Shown here in pieces: positions 16,080 through 24,742 of a DNA stretch of 64,000 nt. Numbering within the stretch: the first letter of the stretch is position 1; the number at the start of each line of letters is the position of its first letter. The DNA lies in contig CAVYNL010000012.1 of the NCBI GenBank assembly GCA_963769845.1, positions 34,007 to 98,006 of the forward strand, in the 5' to 3' direction. A program made the translations under genes and the position numbers. The notes under the pieces were generated by a model. That model was not told the DNA's origin and did no database searches. It saw only the letters and a program-made list of their open reading frames with translations. Source of the DNA: JBGQMW01 sp963769845. GTDB lineage: Archaea > Thermoproteota > Bathyarchaeia > Bathyarchaeales > Bathycorpusculaceae.

Positions 16080-16088
16080 CGCGCGCTA
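16077..16088. repeat. GC palindrome TAGCGCGCGCTA
   Basis: It is identical to the palindrome at 1452-1463 and forms the upstream edge of the methyltransferase fragment. Confidence 0.85.
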
Positions 16089-16186
16089 AGTAGTGTACGA
16101 ACACGACTGCAAGAAGTGCTACAGAAAGAAGTGTACTCATCACGGAATCCTCTAAACAAGAAAGGGAAAGATTGAGAGCAAACAAA

Positions 16187-16915
16187 TCATCTCAGTTTTG
16201 CCTGTGTAGTCCAACGTCTTTTTAACAGGATCATCGCCGTCACCGCTGTCGTCAGCAAGAACAACGTAACAGAGAATGATTGAAACTCGGGTACTGGTTC
16301 ACTCAAAACCTCAATCTTTGTGACGAGTCTTACCCAATACGGCCCAGGAGTGAGGAGACCTTCAGGTCCTATAATAGCCAGTATTAACGGTCCTTCATCG
16401 CTGGTCAAGTTGACGTCGTTCCTGTAGTACGCAATAATGGGAGTCAAAGGCTTTGTGTATGTTGTGATGTTGCCCGTGATGGGGTCGTAAGTCGTGAAGT
16501 TGCCGTCGACAACCTGGTCAAAGCTAAGGGTTCGCGAGTAATTATCGGACGCCGTGATTCTAACAGCGTTGCTGTGGCTGATTCCCCCAACAATATTGCA
16601 CAGAGTTGTAAGTGGGACGCCAGTGTAGTTGTTGCCAATAACTTTCCCAAATCCTCCCAACCCCCTGACAGAAGGAAGACTGGCAATATCAGTAGAGTTC
16701 AAAATCACCTGCGTGCCATTCAGACCAATAAGAGTCAGACTCATAGGCGGGAGATCAGGGGGCACCGTTTCGAGTTGTCCTCGCGCCGCTTGACACTGCA
16801 GCCCAATACTTGTTGCGTTTGCAGCAGCCCATATGAAGACAAACACTATCAGAAAGCACCCAGAAACCAAGTGTCTGATGTGATGTCTGAGTATTGTCCT
16901 CACGTTCCTCACCAC
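16187..16915 (-). CDS. membrane-anchored SUOX-like molybdopterin-domain protein with PEF-type C-terminus
   Basis: An N-terminal hydrophobic signal (LVSGCFLIVFVFIWAAANA) precedes a domain with GVPLTTLCNIVGG, VRITASDNYSRTLSFDQV, EGPLILAIIGPEG and WVRLVTKIEV. This resembles the 'oxidoreductase molybdopterin-binding' (sulfite-oxidase-like) fold. The C-terminus reads PVPEFQSF, then a membrane helix, then KRRW, like archaeal PEF-CTERM sorting tails. No Moco-ligating cysteine in the usual place was identified, so binding is uncertain. Its position beside the tungstate/molybdate transporter fits a metal-related role. Confidence 0.6.
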   Translation of the reverse strand: MVRNVRTILRHHIRHLVSGCFLIVFVFIWAAANATSIGLQCQAARGQLETVPPDLPPMSLTLIGLNGTQVILNSTDIASLPSVRGLGGFGKVIGNNYTGVPLTTLCNIVGGISHSNAVRITASDNYSRTLSFDQVVDGNFTTYDPITGNITTYTKPLTPIIAYYRNDVNLTSDEGPLILAIIGPEGLLTPGPYWVRLVTKIEVLSEPVPEFQSFSVTLFLLTTAVTAMILLKRRWTTQAKLR

Positions 16916-17068
16916 AAAATCGCAAATAGCCGCATTCCTTTCATTTCACGAGCATGCACACAAATGTCTTTCGCGCAAGTTGACCGCACGCACAAGACAG
17001 ATTAAAGCGATCCAAGCAGTGATACTTCCTGATTGCTGTCGTTGGAAAGACGGCAGGGCAGATGCTAG

Positions 17069-17821
17069 ATGAATGAGATGAAGCTCATTGATGACCTGAT
17101 TTCAGCAACGAGTGAAAACAGCGTTCTTGCGAAAGATGTTCGCGTCGGCGTTTCATGGACCGCAGTTTTGGGGAAATATTGTGGACTGGCAAAAACCTAT
17201 GGTATCCCTGTTCAGCACAGTGCGTACACGCGGGATCTGGGAAGACTAACTGAGAAAACCACGGTGCAGTTGGCTGAATATTTGAAATCATGGGATATGG
17301 TGGAAGCAGGCATTGGTCTGGCCTCCATAAACTCGATGATCCTGCCCAAGGGGAAAGTGGGCGTCAATGCACTGGATGTCATCGCTGAAGAAGGAAAGGA
17401 CAAGATGGTCACGTTCGTAGGCAAGTTTCCACACATTGAGGAGATACGCTCAAGCGCAAAAGAACTTTTTGTTCTGGAACTGGACCAGTCGCTAGTTGAC
17501 CCGAGCACTCGGGTATTGCCTGCAACAGCAGCAGAGTATGTGATACCCGAGAGCGACATCGTGGCGATAACAGGCTCTGCGCTCATAAACAAGTCAATGG
17601 AACATCTTCTGAAACTATGCACAGCCAGCAATGCATACACAATAATCCTCGGCCCCAGTACCCCAATGTGCGACGTTCTATTCGACTACGGCGCGGACAT
17701 GCTTGCAGGCATTGAAGTAGTTAATTCAGACAGCCTGTTGAAGAAAATCAGTCAAAGCGGCGGCATGCTGAACCCCAAGATGTTCAAGGAAGAAATAGTG
17801 TTCAGAGTGATGGAAAAGTAG
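17069..17821 (+). CDS. DUF364/DUF4213 putative metal-chelation protein
   Basis: This 250-residue cytosolic protein resembles the DUF4213-DUF364 family: an N-terminal part with VGVSWTAVLG and LAEYLKSWDMVEAGIGLASINSM, then a Rossmann-like domain with MVTFVGKFPHIEE, LPATAAEYVIPESDIVAITGSALINKSMEHLL and ILGPSTPMCDVLFDYGADML. Family members are linked with heavy-metal or cofactor handling. Downstream of a tungstate locus, a role in tungsten or molybdenum handling is possible but inferred. Confidence 0.75.
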   Translation: MNEMKLIDDLISATSENSVLAKDVRVGVSWTAVLGKYCGLAKTYGIPVQHSAYTRDLGRLTEKTTVQLAEYLKSWDMVEAGIGLASINSMILPKGKVGVNALDVIAEEGKDKMVTFVGKFPHIEEIRSSAKELFVLELDQSLVDPSTRVLPATAAEYVIPESDIVAITGSALINKSMEHLLKLCTASNAYTIILGPSTPMCDVLFDYGADMLAGIEVVNSDSLLKKISQSGGMLNPKMFKEEIVFRVMEK

Positions 17822-17972
17822 TTCTGCAAGAGTGTCGCTCTGCTCATACAAGAGCGATTTCTTACCATGCATTTTGGGTTCGGAAAGAGCTTCTAGTCTG
17901 AATCCGACGATGCACACTAGGTAAAGCTATATTAGTGTCAGAAAAGCGTATGACTGTACATTCAAAAATAAG

Positions 17973-19664
17973 GTGAAGAACATGAAAAGCAAATCAGTGA
18001 TCGCTGCTATGCCGCCACCACCGCCACCTCCACCGCCCACACCGATGGGCAAGTCAGGCCGAAAGATGAAGTCAACCCTGATCGCCGCAACGCTCATCGT
18101 GATAATCGTAGTCGCAATGGTCGTCCTCTTCGTCTTCAATGTAATCCCCTGGAAATCCGGCGGAGGAGGAACACCAGTGAACTACGGCGTTCTCATGGGC
18201 AAAGTCACCGACACAAATGGTAACCCGATTTCAAACGTTACCGTAAGCGTAGGAGGCCAAACCGCTATGACCAACCCTCAAGGATGGTACACCGTTGCCA
18301 ACTTAGCAGCAGGAAACAAACAGCTCGTCACCTTCAGCAAGAACGGTTCCGCAACAACATACCAAATGACCGACATCCAAACAGGCAAGAGCAGCTTCGT
18401 AGAAGCCGCAATGAGACCAGTAGACCAGACAAGCTCCATTCCAGCCGCGACGGGTGGTACCGTAACAAATCAAGCCAATAACGCTTACGCAACCATAGGC
18501 GCCAATTCATTGGCTACTTCTCAAGGCACCGCCTATTCAGGAACCGCAACCGTCATGATCACAAGTTTCGACCCGAGCAACGAGCTCGAAGCAAACGCTT
18601 TCCCAGGAGAATACTTGGGCGTCTTGGCACAGAACCAGACGGTCGTACCGATCAAATCCTTCGGTTTCATGGACATCTCCGTAACGACTCCCAACGGAGA
18701 CAGGCTCAACCTAGCATCAGGCAAGACGGCCACGATAGCGATTCCGGTCCCCGCAAGCATGCAGACAGACGCGGCCAACATGGGAACATGCCCACTCTGG
18801 TACTTCGACACAACCACAGAAGCATGGAAAGAAGAAGGTTCAGGAACGTACGATTACACTATAGAATGCTTCGTGGGAAACGTGACCCACTTCTCCGTAT
18901 GGAACTATGACATACGCTACCCCGCAGGCTACGTCAGCGGCCGAGTGGTCAATTCTCTTGGCAACCCAGTGCAAGGAGCACAGGTGAAATGCTGGGGGAC
19001 AGGATGGTACCAGCAACGATGGGCTTCGGGAGAAACACTGACGGGGACGGACGGCAACTTCACACGCATACCCGTTGAAGTCGGCGTCGTCTTCAACTAT
19101 CAGGCCTCAAAAGGCGGCCACAAGAGCGCTGTTTTCCAAGGGGGTCCTCTTGCCAAGAATCAAAATTCCACTGTGCCCGACATCGTTCTGGATTCACCGG
19201 TCGTGCAGATAACTCTCACTTGGGGAGCAGACCCAAGAGACCTTGACAGTCACTTGACAGCGAGACTAGCGGGAAACGTGACTTTCCACGTGTACTATGA
19301 CAGCACAGGCTCGCTCAGCACCGACCCGTGGACCAACCTGGACACTGACGTCACAACTGGATTCGGCCCAGAGGTCATATCGATCTCCAGACTAAGCCAA
19401 GGAACATACCGCTACTCAGTCAGACACTATGCGGGTGACGGAACAATAGGAAATTCAGGCGCAGAAGTGAACGTGGTCATACCTGACACGGGAATATACA
19501 GGTTCACACCCCCAGCAGGTCAGCCTACAAACACCACGATCTGGAGAGTATTCGACATAGTCGTCGACGCAAACGGCAGACTGACGCTCAACACGATAAA
19601 CGACTACAAACTGGGGGCCCTAGGCTCAGCCGGAGACGAGTCAGCAGACCTGTACCCGCCGTAG
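17973..19664 (+). CDS. large cell-surface protein: poly-Pro, membrane anchor, carboxypeptidase-regulatory-like and YfaP-like domains
   Basis: The 563 residues start with a short cytosolic region containing a run of prolines (about residues 14-22) and basic residues, followed by one membrane helix (TLIAATLIVIIVVAMVVLFVF). Outside the membrane come a carboxypeptidase-regulatory-like beta-sandwich (GKVTDTNGNPISNVTVSVGG), a middle domain, a second such sandwich (VSGRVVNSLGNPVQGAQV), and a C-terminal DUF2135/YfaP-like domain (TLTWGADPRDLDSHLTA and GTYRYSVRHYAGDG). The topology predicts a type II surface protein. Its role is unknown. Confidence 0.7.
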   Translation: MKNMKSKSVIAAMPPPPPPPPPTPMGKSGRKMKSTLIAATLIVIIVVAMVVLFVFNVIPWKSGGGGTPVNYGVLMGKVTDTNGNPISNVTVSVGGQTAMTNPQGWYTVANLAAGNKQLVTFSKNGSATTYQMTDIQTGKSSFVEAAMRPVDQTSSIPAATGGTVTNQANNAYATIGANSLATSQGTAYSGTATVMITSFDPSNELEANAFPGEYLGVLAQNQTVVPIKSFGFMDISVTTPNGDRLNLASGKTATIAIPVPASMQTDAANMGTCPLWYFDTTTEAWKEEGSGTYDYTIECFVGNVTHFSVWNYDIRYPAGYVSGRVVNSLGNPVQGAQVKCWGTGWYQQRWASGETLTGTDGNFTRIPVEVGVVFNYQASKGGHKSAVFQGGPLAKNQNSTVPDIVLDSPVVQITLTWGADPRDLDSHLTARLAGNVTFHVYYDSTGSLSTDPWTNLDTDVTTGFGPEVISISRLSQGTYRYSVRHYAGDGTIGNSGAEVNVVIPDTGIYRFTPPAGQPTNTTIWRVFDIVVDANGRLTLNTINDYKLGALGSAGDESADLYPP

Positions 19665-19712
19665 ACAAGAGACAGAAAAGCTTGAACACTCCCATGTAGA
19701 CCTTGGCAATCC

Positions 19713-20105
19713 TCACTTTTTCTCTATAAGCTCAATCAGCGTTCCGTCCGGATCTTCTATGAAAGCGATCAGAGGCCCTGCGGGGCCGAGCTTGGAAGGC
19801 TCGTCCGTTATCGTGACTCCTTCCTTCCGCATCCCTGCAACCGTCTCCTCCAAGTTTCTAACGTCAAACGCGATATGGTCAAAAACACGCTCCTCATAAT
19901 CCGCCTGCACAAACTTCTTCTGTTTCCGATAGAACGTAAGCTCGAGCCTAGCCCCCCTTTCTTCTGGGTCCTGCAAAAACGCAATCTCTGCATTATTCTG
20001 TGGAATCTCACGCCTACTAACGAGCTTCAACCCAATCAACCTAACATAGAAATCAATGGACCTCTCCATGTTACTCGTGCGAACGCTCGTATGACTAAAC
20101 AGCAA
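19713..20105 (-). CDS. VOC-family (glyoxalase-like) protein
   Basis: From a TTG at 20105, 130 residues form a glyoxalase/VOC fold: HTSVRTSNMERSIDFYVRLIGLKLVSRREIP at the start, LELTFYR, DHIAFDVRNLEETVAGMRKEG, and AFIEDPDGTLIELIEK at the end. Putative metal ligands are His near the N-terminus, Glu in the LELT strand, His in DHIAF and Glu in LIELIE. The frame remains open to 20159, but the added residues are not family-like. The substrate is unknown. Confidence 0.8.
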   Translation of the reverse strand: MLFSHTSVRTSNMERSIDFYVRLIGLKLVSRREIPQNNAEIAFLQDPEERGARLELTFYRKQKKFVQADYEERVFDHIAFDVRNLEETVAGMRKEGVTITDEPSKLGPAGPLIAFIEDPDGTLIELIEKK

Positions 20106-20616
20106 CTGGGCCCACCGTATACTACTTCTGCATCCACACATATAGAACCAACGGTTCAACGAAGCACAAGTAACTCAGAAACGACACAGAAAATCCGCTG
20201 CAAAGCCCAGAATCAGCCGATAATGCACGTTCATAAGTTCGAATCACAAAACACCCTTCAAACGGGCTAAAATGAGAACTGGGTGAAACCGGGAAGAAAG
20301 CAAATTGACTGGTAAGAAGGGGAATTCTCTGAGGCGCCGTTTGAGAGCACAGGCAACACGGAAAAACAACATAGAATTGGCCGGAGAACAGAAAACATTT
20401 CCTCCGAAGAATAAAGGGCACAGGCAACAGAACAGTAAAGCGGGGAAGCAAAGCAGAATTAGCTGCCATGAGAAAAAAACTCTTTGCCGGCAAATCGAGA
20501 GATCAGTCCACAAACCAGAAGTGCCCCAAGACTGTGGAGAGAAGAGCCTCTGCGGAAATTGGACAGTTCGCCAGAAGCCGGGACGAACAATAAACGGGTG
20601 CTTAGGCTTGCTCTGC
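20106..20616. other. intergenic stretch without a convincing gene
   Basis: About 510 bp lie between the VOC gene and the Rpb5 gene. The purine-rich plus strand gives a long open frame of low-complexity Lys/Arg/Gln/Asn composition that continues antisense through the Rpb5 gene. I see no RNA gene, repeat or recognisable protein. Confidence 0.5.
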
Positions 20617-21168
20617 CTATTCCACGACGTAACGATAGGCCAGGTGCTCGCCGGCCGTCGGGCTCTTCCTGATAACCCTCAACACATCCCCAGGCTTCGC
20701 CCCGATGGCCTTGACAGTCGGGTCCACACTGCTGATCTGCGGAAGTTGATAGGGCTGAACCCTGTACTTCGCCAGCAAAGCCGCCTTCTCCTCCTCGGTC
20801 AAGATCTCGTGCCTAGGCACAAGCTTATGCTCAAACAGGTCAAAGGCAGGAAACATCTTCGGCAGAAGCTCGATGTGCTTCTTCTTCGCACCCTGCTTAA
20901 CCGCGTGCGTGTAACGTCCGTCAGTGACGATAATGCCCCTCTCCACCTCAGCATCCTTCATGGCCTTACCCAAACGGTTGATGCTGTTAATCCCAACTGT
21001 CGTCTCACCCGGAACACACCAGACAAGAGACTTCTCCTTCTCCTTAGGTATGTTAACAATATACCCAATGCCATCCTCATGCTTCTGCTTCTTAAGAAGC
21101 TTGTAACCCCTGAGCTTGATCAAAACCTCAGCCTTGCGCTCCTCCAAACTGATCTCTTTCTTGCTCAC
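20617..21168 (-). CDS. rpoH: RNA polymerase subunit Rpb5/RpoH with N-terminal extension
   Basis: The last 75 or so residues are the conserved assembly domain: LVPRHEILTEEEKAALLAKYRVQPYQLPQIS, DPTVKAIGAKPGDVLRVIRKSPTAGEHLAYRYVV. Archaeal RpoH normally consists of this domain only (about 80 residues). Here about 108 extra residues precede it, including LIKLRGYKLLKK, INRLGKAMKDAEVERGIIVTDGRYTHAVKQGAKKKHIELLP. This resembles the layout of the eukaryotic Rpb5 jaw domain. The gene is not next to rpoB. Confidence 0.9.
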   Translation of the reverse strand: MSKKEISLEERKAEVLIKLRGYKLLKKQKHEDGIGYIVNIPKEKEKSLVWCVPGETTVGINSINRLGKAMKDAEVERGIIVTDGRYTHAVKQGAKKKHIELLPKMFPAFDLFEHKLVPRHEILTEEEKAALLAKYRVQPYQLPQISSVDPTVKAIGAKPGDVLRVIRKSPTAGEHLAYRYVVE

Positions 21169-21242
21169 AACCGTCGCTTCCTAAAACATTCGAAACCTAA
21201 AACACCCTTCAACCCTTAAACCTTACGCTCCCACACCGAGCA

Positions 21243-21920
21243 TCAAACCCGCAGCGTAACATTCTCAGCATACTTCCGCATACTCTCAGCAAAACCCATG
21301 ATGCACTGCGGCGAATACGGCTTCAGCGCGATTAACGACTTGTCCAGCGTGTCCCCTGCAACAAACTGCTGGAACGCGAAGGCTTTCGCACCGCGCACGA
21401 GCTCCCCCATGCGAGGCACGTCCTGAGCGTCCACAAAACCGGGCACGACGGTCGCCCTGAACTCGTAATCCACCTTCCCCATCTTCAACATTTCAATCGT
21501 GCGCACAAACTCCACGGTGTCCCCAGCGCCAAGCCGACAATATTTTGCCAGACTCGTCTTCACGTCCAGGGCCACAAAATCCACGAACGGCAAGCACTCC
21601 TCCAGCATCCGCGAATCGAAACCGTTCGTGTCCAGCTTCACCATGAACCCTCGCTCCTTCAACTTCCTCAGAAACATGGGCAAATCCTTGTGAATCGTCG
21701 GCTCTCCGCCCGACACCACGACAGAATCCACAAAGCCCTTGCGCTCGTCCAGAATCCTCAGAGCCGCTTCCTCGTTGAGAAAAGGTGGCTTCGGGTCGAC
21801 CACGATCCTCCAGTTGTGACAAAACGGGCATCGCAGGTTGCAGCCAGGCGTGAAGAGAACAGAGGCCACGCGATTAGGAAAGTCCGCGAGGCTCGTCTTC
21901 TGAAGACCGCTGAACTTCAT
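21243..21920 (-). CDS. nrdG: anaerobic ribonucleotide reductase activating enzyme (radical SAM)
   Basis: This enzyme makes the glycyl radical on NrdD. The radical SAM motif CNLRCPFC (CxxxCxxC) sits at about residue 26, followed by a GGEPT SAM-binding loop (VVSGGEPTIHKDL). The start is placed at the ATG at 21920 (MKFSGLQKTSL), 11 bp after nrdD; the frame is open upstream into nrdD but that part is not protein-like. The length (225 residues) fits the family. It is translated after nrdD in the same operon. Confidence 0.92.
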   Translation of the reverse strand: MKFSGLQKTSLADFPNRVASVLFTPGCNLRCPFCHNWRIVVDPKPPFLNEEAALRILDERKGFVDSVVVSGGEPTIHKDLPMFLRKLKERGFMVKLDTNGFDSRMLEECLPFVDFVALDVKTSLAKYCRLGAGDTVEFVRTIEMLKMGKVDYEFRATVVPGFVDAQDVPRMGELVRGAKAFAFQQFVAGDTLDKSLIALKPYSPQCIMGFAESMRKYAENVTLRV

Positions 21921-21931
21921 CCGCGAGTCAC

Positions 21932-24052
21932 TCAGGCAGCGACAGGCGGCATCACCGCCGACTTGTCGAACGTCTTCCGTATCGCAAACTCCGCCTGCTT
22001 GCCGTCGTTCCACTGATCAACCGGACGAAGGTAGCCGACCACGCGCGAGTAAACCTCACACTTCGCTCCGCACGCTGGGCACTCCTTGTGCTCGCCGTTG
22101 ACGTACCCGTGCGTCGGGCAGATGCTGAACGTCGGCGTCAGCGTGAAGTACGGCAGATGCGAACTCCACGCCACCTTCTTGATCAGTTCAGCAGCGGCCC
22201 TCCATGAATGCAGCCTCTCGCCCAGGTAGATGTGGAAAACCGTTCCGCCAGTATAGAGGGTCTGAAGCTTGTCCTGATGCTGCAAAGCCTCGAACAAGTC
22301 GCCGTCATAATCCACGGGCAACTGCGTAGAATTCGTGTAGAAGGGCTCAGCGCCGACCGTCACGCTCTTCTGGTTCGCGGGCACGATGTCAGGATACTTC
22401 TTCCTGTCGATCCTCGCAAGCCTGTAGCTCGTTCCCTCAGCGGGCGTGGCCTCAAGATTATAGATGCTATCCGTATCCTCCTGGAACTTCAGAAGTTTCT
22501 TCCGCATGAAACTCAGCACGCGCTGCGCAAACGCCGTCCCGTCGCCTGAAGCGATGTTCACACCGAACAGGTTCATGATCGCCTCGTTCATGCCCACTAT
22601 GCCGACCGTTGAGAAGTGGTTCGTCCAGTATAGCCCGGTTCTCTCCTTAACGTTGTGCAAGTACCGCCTCGAGTACGGGTACAGTCCGTTCTCGGTGAAC
22701 TTCTCCAAGACCTTCCTTTTGATCTCCAGGCTGTCCCGGGCAACCTCCATCAGATTTTCCAAGCGCGCGACGAAATCATCCTCGTCCGTGGCCAGGTACC
22801 CCATTCTAGGGAGGTTGAGCGTGACCACACCTATGGAGCCCGTCAGTGGGTTAGCGCCGAAGAAGCCTCCTCCCCTCTTGTGCAATTCCCTATTGTCTAT
22901 GCGGAGTCTGCAGCACATACTGCGAACGTCTGAAGGCTTCATGTCACTGTTGATGAAGTTGGAGAAGTAGGGCACGCCGTACTTCGCCGTGACCTCAAAG
23001 ATCTTTTCGCAGACGGGCGAGTCCCAGTTGAAATCGCGCGTGACATTGTACGTGGGAATCGGGAAAGTGAAAACTCTGCCCTTCGAGTCTCCTTGACTCA
23101 TCACCTCAGCGAAGGCCGAGTTGAACATGTCTAGCTCAGGCTGCAAGTCGCCGTAGGCCAACGAGTCAACCGTGCTTCCGCTCATGGCAACCTGCTCGTT
23201 CTTCATAAAGTCTGGCACAGTCAGGTCCAACGTCACGTTCGTAAAAGGCGTCTGGAAACCGACCCGCGTGGGCACGTTCATGTTGAAGAAGAACTCCTGA
23301 AGCCCCTGCTCAACCTCTTTCTGACCGAGATGGTCGCTCCTTATGAACGGCGCCAAATAGGTGTCGAAAGTGCTGAAAGCCTGAGCTCCGGCTGCCTCGC
23401 CCTGAAGCGTGTAGAAAAAGTTCACGATCTGCCCCAGCGCCGTCCTGAAATGCTTGGCAGGTTTGCTCTCGATCTTTCCAGACACGCCGCCGAAGCCGGA
23501 CATGAGCAGTTCTCTCAGGTCCCAGCCCACGCAGTACGCGCCCAGGACGCCCAGGTCGTGGATATGCATATCCCCTGAAAAGTGTGCGTCCGCGATGTTC
23601 GGCGGATAAATCCTGCTGATCCAGTACTTCGCGACAACCGTGGACGACAAGTAATTGTTCAATCCCTGCAGCGAGTAGCTCATGTTCGAGTTCTCGCGCA
23701 CTCGCCAGTCCTCGATCTCCAAGTACTGGTCCACAAGGTCAGCGTCGCTGAGCAGCGCAGCCAGTTCCCGCTGGTCCTGATGCTGCTTCCTGTACAAGAT
23801 GTACGCCTTGGCCGTGCGAGCATTCCCATTCTCGATGAGCATCTTCTCGACAAGGTCTTGGATCTCCTCAACCGTGGGCACACCGTCCTCGCCGAACCTG
23901 TTCTTCAGCTCAGCCAAAGTTTGGTCACTGATTTTTCTGGCCTGTTCTCTGTCTTTTCCGCCCACAGCCTTGGCGGCTTTCCAAACTGCATTGGTTATAC
24001 GGTCTTGGTCAAACTGTTCTAATCTACCATCACGTTTTCTAACAGACTTCAT
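21932..24052 (-). CDS. nrdD: anaerobic ribonucleoside-triphosphate reductase (class III)
   Basis: This glycyl-radical enzyme reduces ribonucleotides to deoxyribonucleotides without oxygen. The 706 residues begin with an ATP-cone (VRKRDGRLEQFDQDRITNAVWKA), followed by the barrel domain (MHIHDLGVLGAYCVGWDLRELL). The C-terminus has the zinc site (CPTHGY and CPACGAKC) and the glycyl-radical region (SRVVGYLRPVDQWNDGK). It overlaps nrdR by 4 bp and is followed by nrdG, which points to a single nrdR-nrdD-nrdG operon and an anaerobic lifestyle. No intein is present. Confidence 0.97.
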   Translation of the reverse strand: MKSVRKRDGRLEQFDQDRITNAVWKAAKAVGGKDREQARKISDQTLAELKNRFGEDGVPTVEEIQDLVEKMLIENGNARTAKAYILYRKQHQDQRELAALLSDADLVDQYLEIEDWRVRENSNMSYSLQGLNNYLSSTVVAKYWISRIYPPNIADAHFSGDMHIHDLGVLGAYCVGWDLRELLMSGFGGVSGKIESKPAKHFRTALGQIVNFFYTLQGEAAGAQAFSTFDTYLAPFIRSDHLGQKEVEQGLQEFFFNMNVPTRVGFQTPFTNVTLDLTVPDFMKNEQVAMSGSTVDSLAYGDLQPELDMFNSAFAEVMSQGDSKGRVFTFPIPTYNVTRDFNWDSPVCEKIFEVTAKYGVPYFSNFINSDMKPSDVRSMCCRLRIDNRELHKRGGGFFGANPLTGSIGVVTLNLPRMGYLATDEDDFVARLENLMEVARDSLEIKRKVLEKFTENGLYPYSRRYLHNVKERTGLYWTNHFSTVGIVGMNEAIMNLFGVNIASGDGTAFAQRVLSFMRKKLLKFQEDTDSIYNLEATPAEGTSYRLARIDRKKYPDIVPANQKSVTVGAEPFYTNSTQLPVDYDGDLFEALQHQDKLQTLYTGGTVFHIYLGERLHSWRAAAELIKKVAWSSHLPYFTLTPTFSICPTHGYVNGEHKECPACGAKCEVYSRVVGYLRPVDQWNDGKQAEFAIRKTFDKSAVMPPVAA

Positions 24053-24495
24053 GCTCTAACCTCTTTCAACACACGTGTGAAATCTTCTGGCTCTTCGAAG
24101 CTTTTGTAGACCGACGCAAATCTCACGTAGGCGACGCGGTCGAGCTTCTTCAAGTATTTCATCACCAGGTCGCCGACTTCCTGTGAAGTGACCTCGTCCT
24201 TGCCGAGCATAGTCAGGTCTTGACGCACACGCTCCGCCAACACGTGGATCTGCTCCATCGACACGGGCCTTTTCTCACAGGCCTTCTGAAGGCCCCGAAC
24301 AATCTTGTTCAGGTCGAAGCGCTCAGGTCTGCCGTCCTTCTTCCGCACCATCAGTTCAACAGACTCCACATACTCGTACGAGGTGAACCGCTTTCCGCAG
24401 TCGCTGCACTCCTTCCGTCGCCTGACGGTATTATCTGGCGAGTCCCTCGTTTCGAGAGTCTTCAGGTTCTCAGACCCACAGTACGGACACTTCAT
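24049..24495 (-). CDS. nrdR: NrdR transcriptional repressor
   Basis: NrdR senses ATP/dATP and represses ribonucleotide reductase genes. The 148 residues begin with a zinc ribbon (MKCPYCGSENLKTLETRDS and ECSDCGKRFTSYEYVE), then an ATP-cone (VRKKDGRPERFDLNKIVRGLQKACEKR) similar to the one in NrdD. Its position as first gene of the nrd operon suggests autoregulation. Confidence 0.95.
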   Translation of the reverse strand: MKCPYCGSENLKTLETRDSPDNTVRRRKECSDCGKRFTSYEYVESVELMVRKKDGRPERFDLNKIVRGLQKACEKRPVSMEQIHVLAERVRQDLTMLGKDEVTSQEVGDLVMKYLKKLDRVAYVRFASVYKSFEEPEDFTRVLKEVRA

Positions 24496-24511
24496 AACAT
24501 CACAGCGGCGC

Positions 24512-24531
24512 TCACTACAGATTGCTAGTGT
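24512..24531. promoter_or_regulatory. candidate NrdR-box-like inverted repeat
   Basis: On the minus strand ACACTA, then 8 bases, then TAGTGA form a near-perfect inverted repeat 17 bp upstream of the nrdR start. Bacterial NrdR boxes have an ACAC...GTGT symmetry, so this could be the operator. The spacing and one mismatch make this weak. Confidence 0.3.
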
Positions 24532-24742
24532 TTGGCGGCTAAAAGGAACGCTGTATCTAGCGTTTTCTTATTTAAGGCCTTTCTACAACAATGTTGAAAT
24601 GATCGCCTGGGCATCTCAGAGGAATACGTGTTTTGTATACAAGATCACAAAGAATTGACTGTGTCGAAAAGAGCGTATTCGGAGAAAACCTCCTCGAATC
24701 TGTCCTCCACGAAAACTGTTTAACACTTTCGCAGGCAAACCG

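Noticed and set aside
20305..21219. 304-codon open frame on the plus strand, antisense to the Rpb5 gene
   Set aside because: Low-complexity Lys/Arg/Gln/Asn composition and a reading frame that mirrors the codon bias of the Rpb5 gene on the other strand; the Rpb5 product is clearly conserved.
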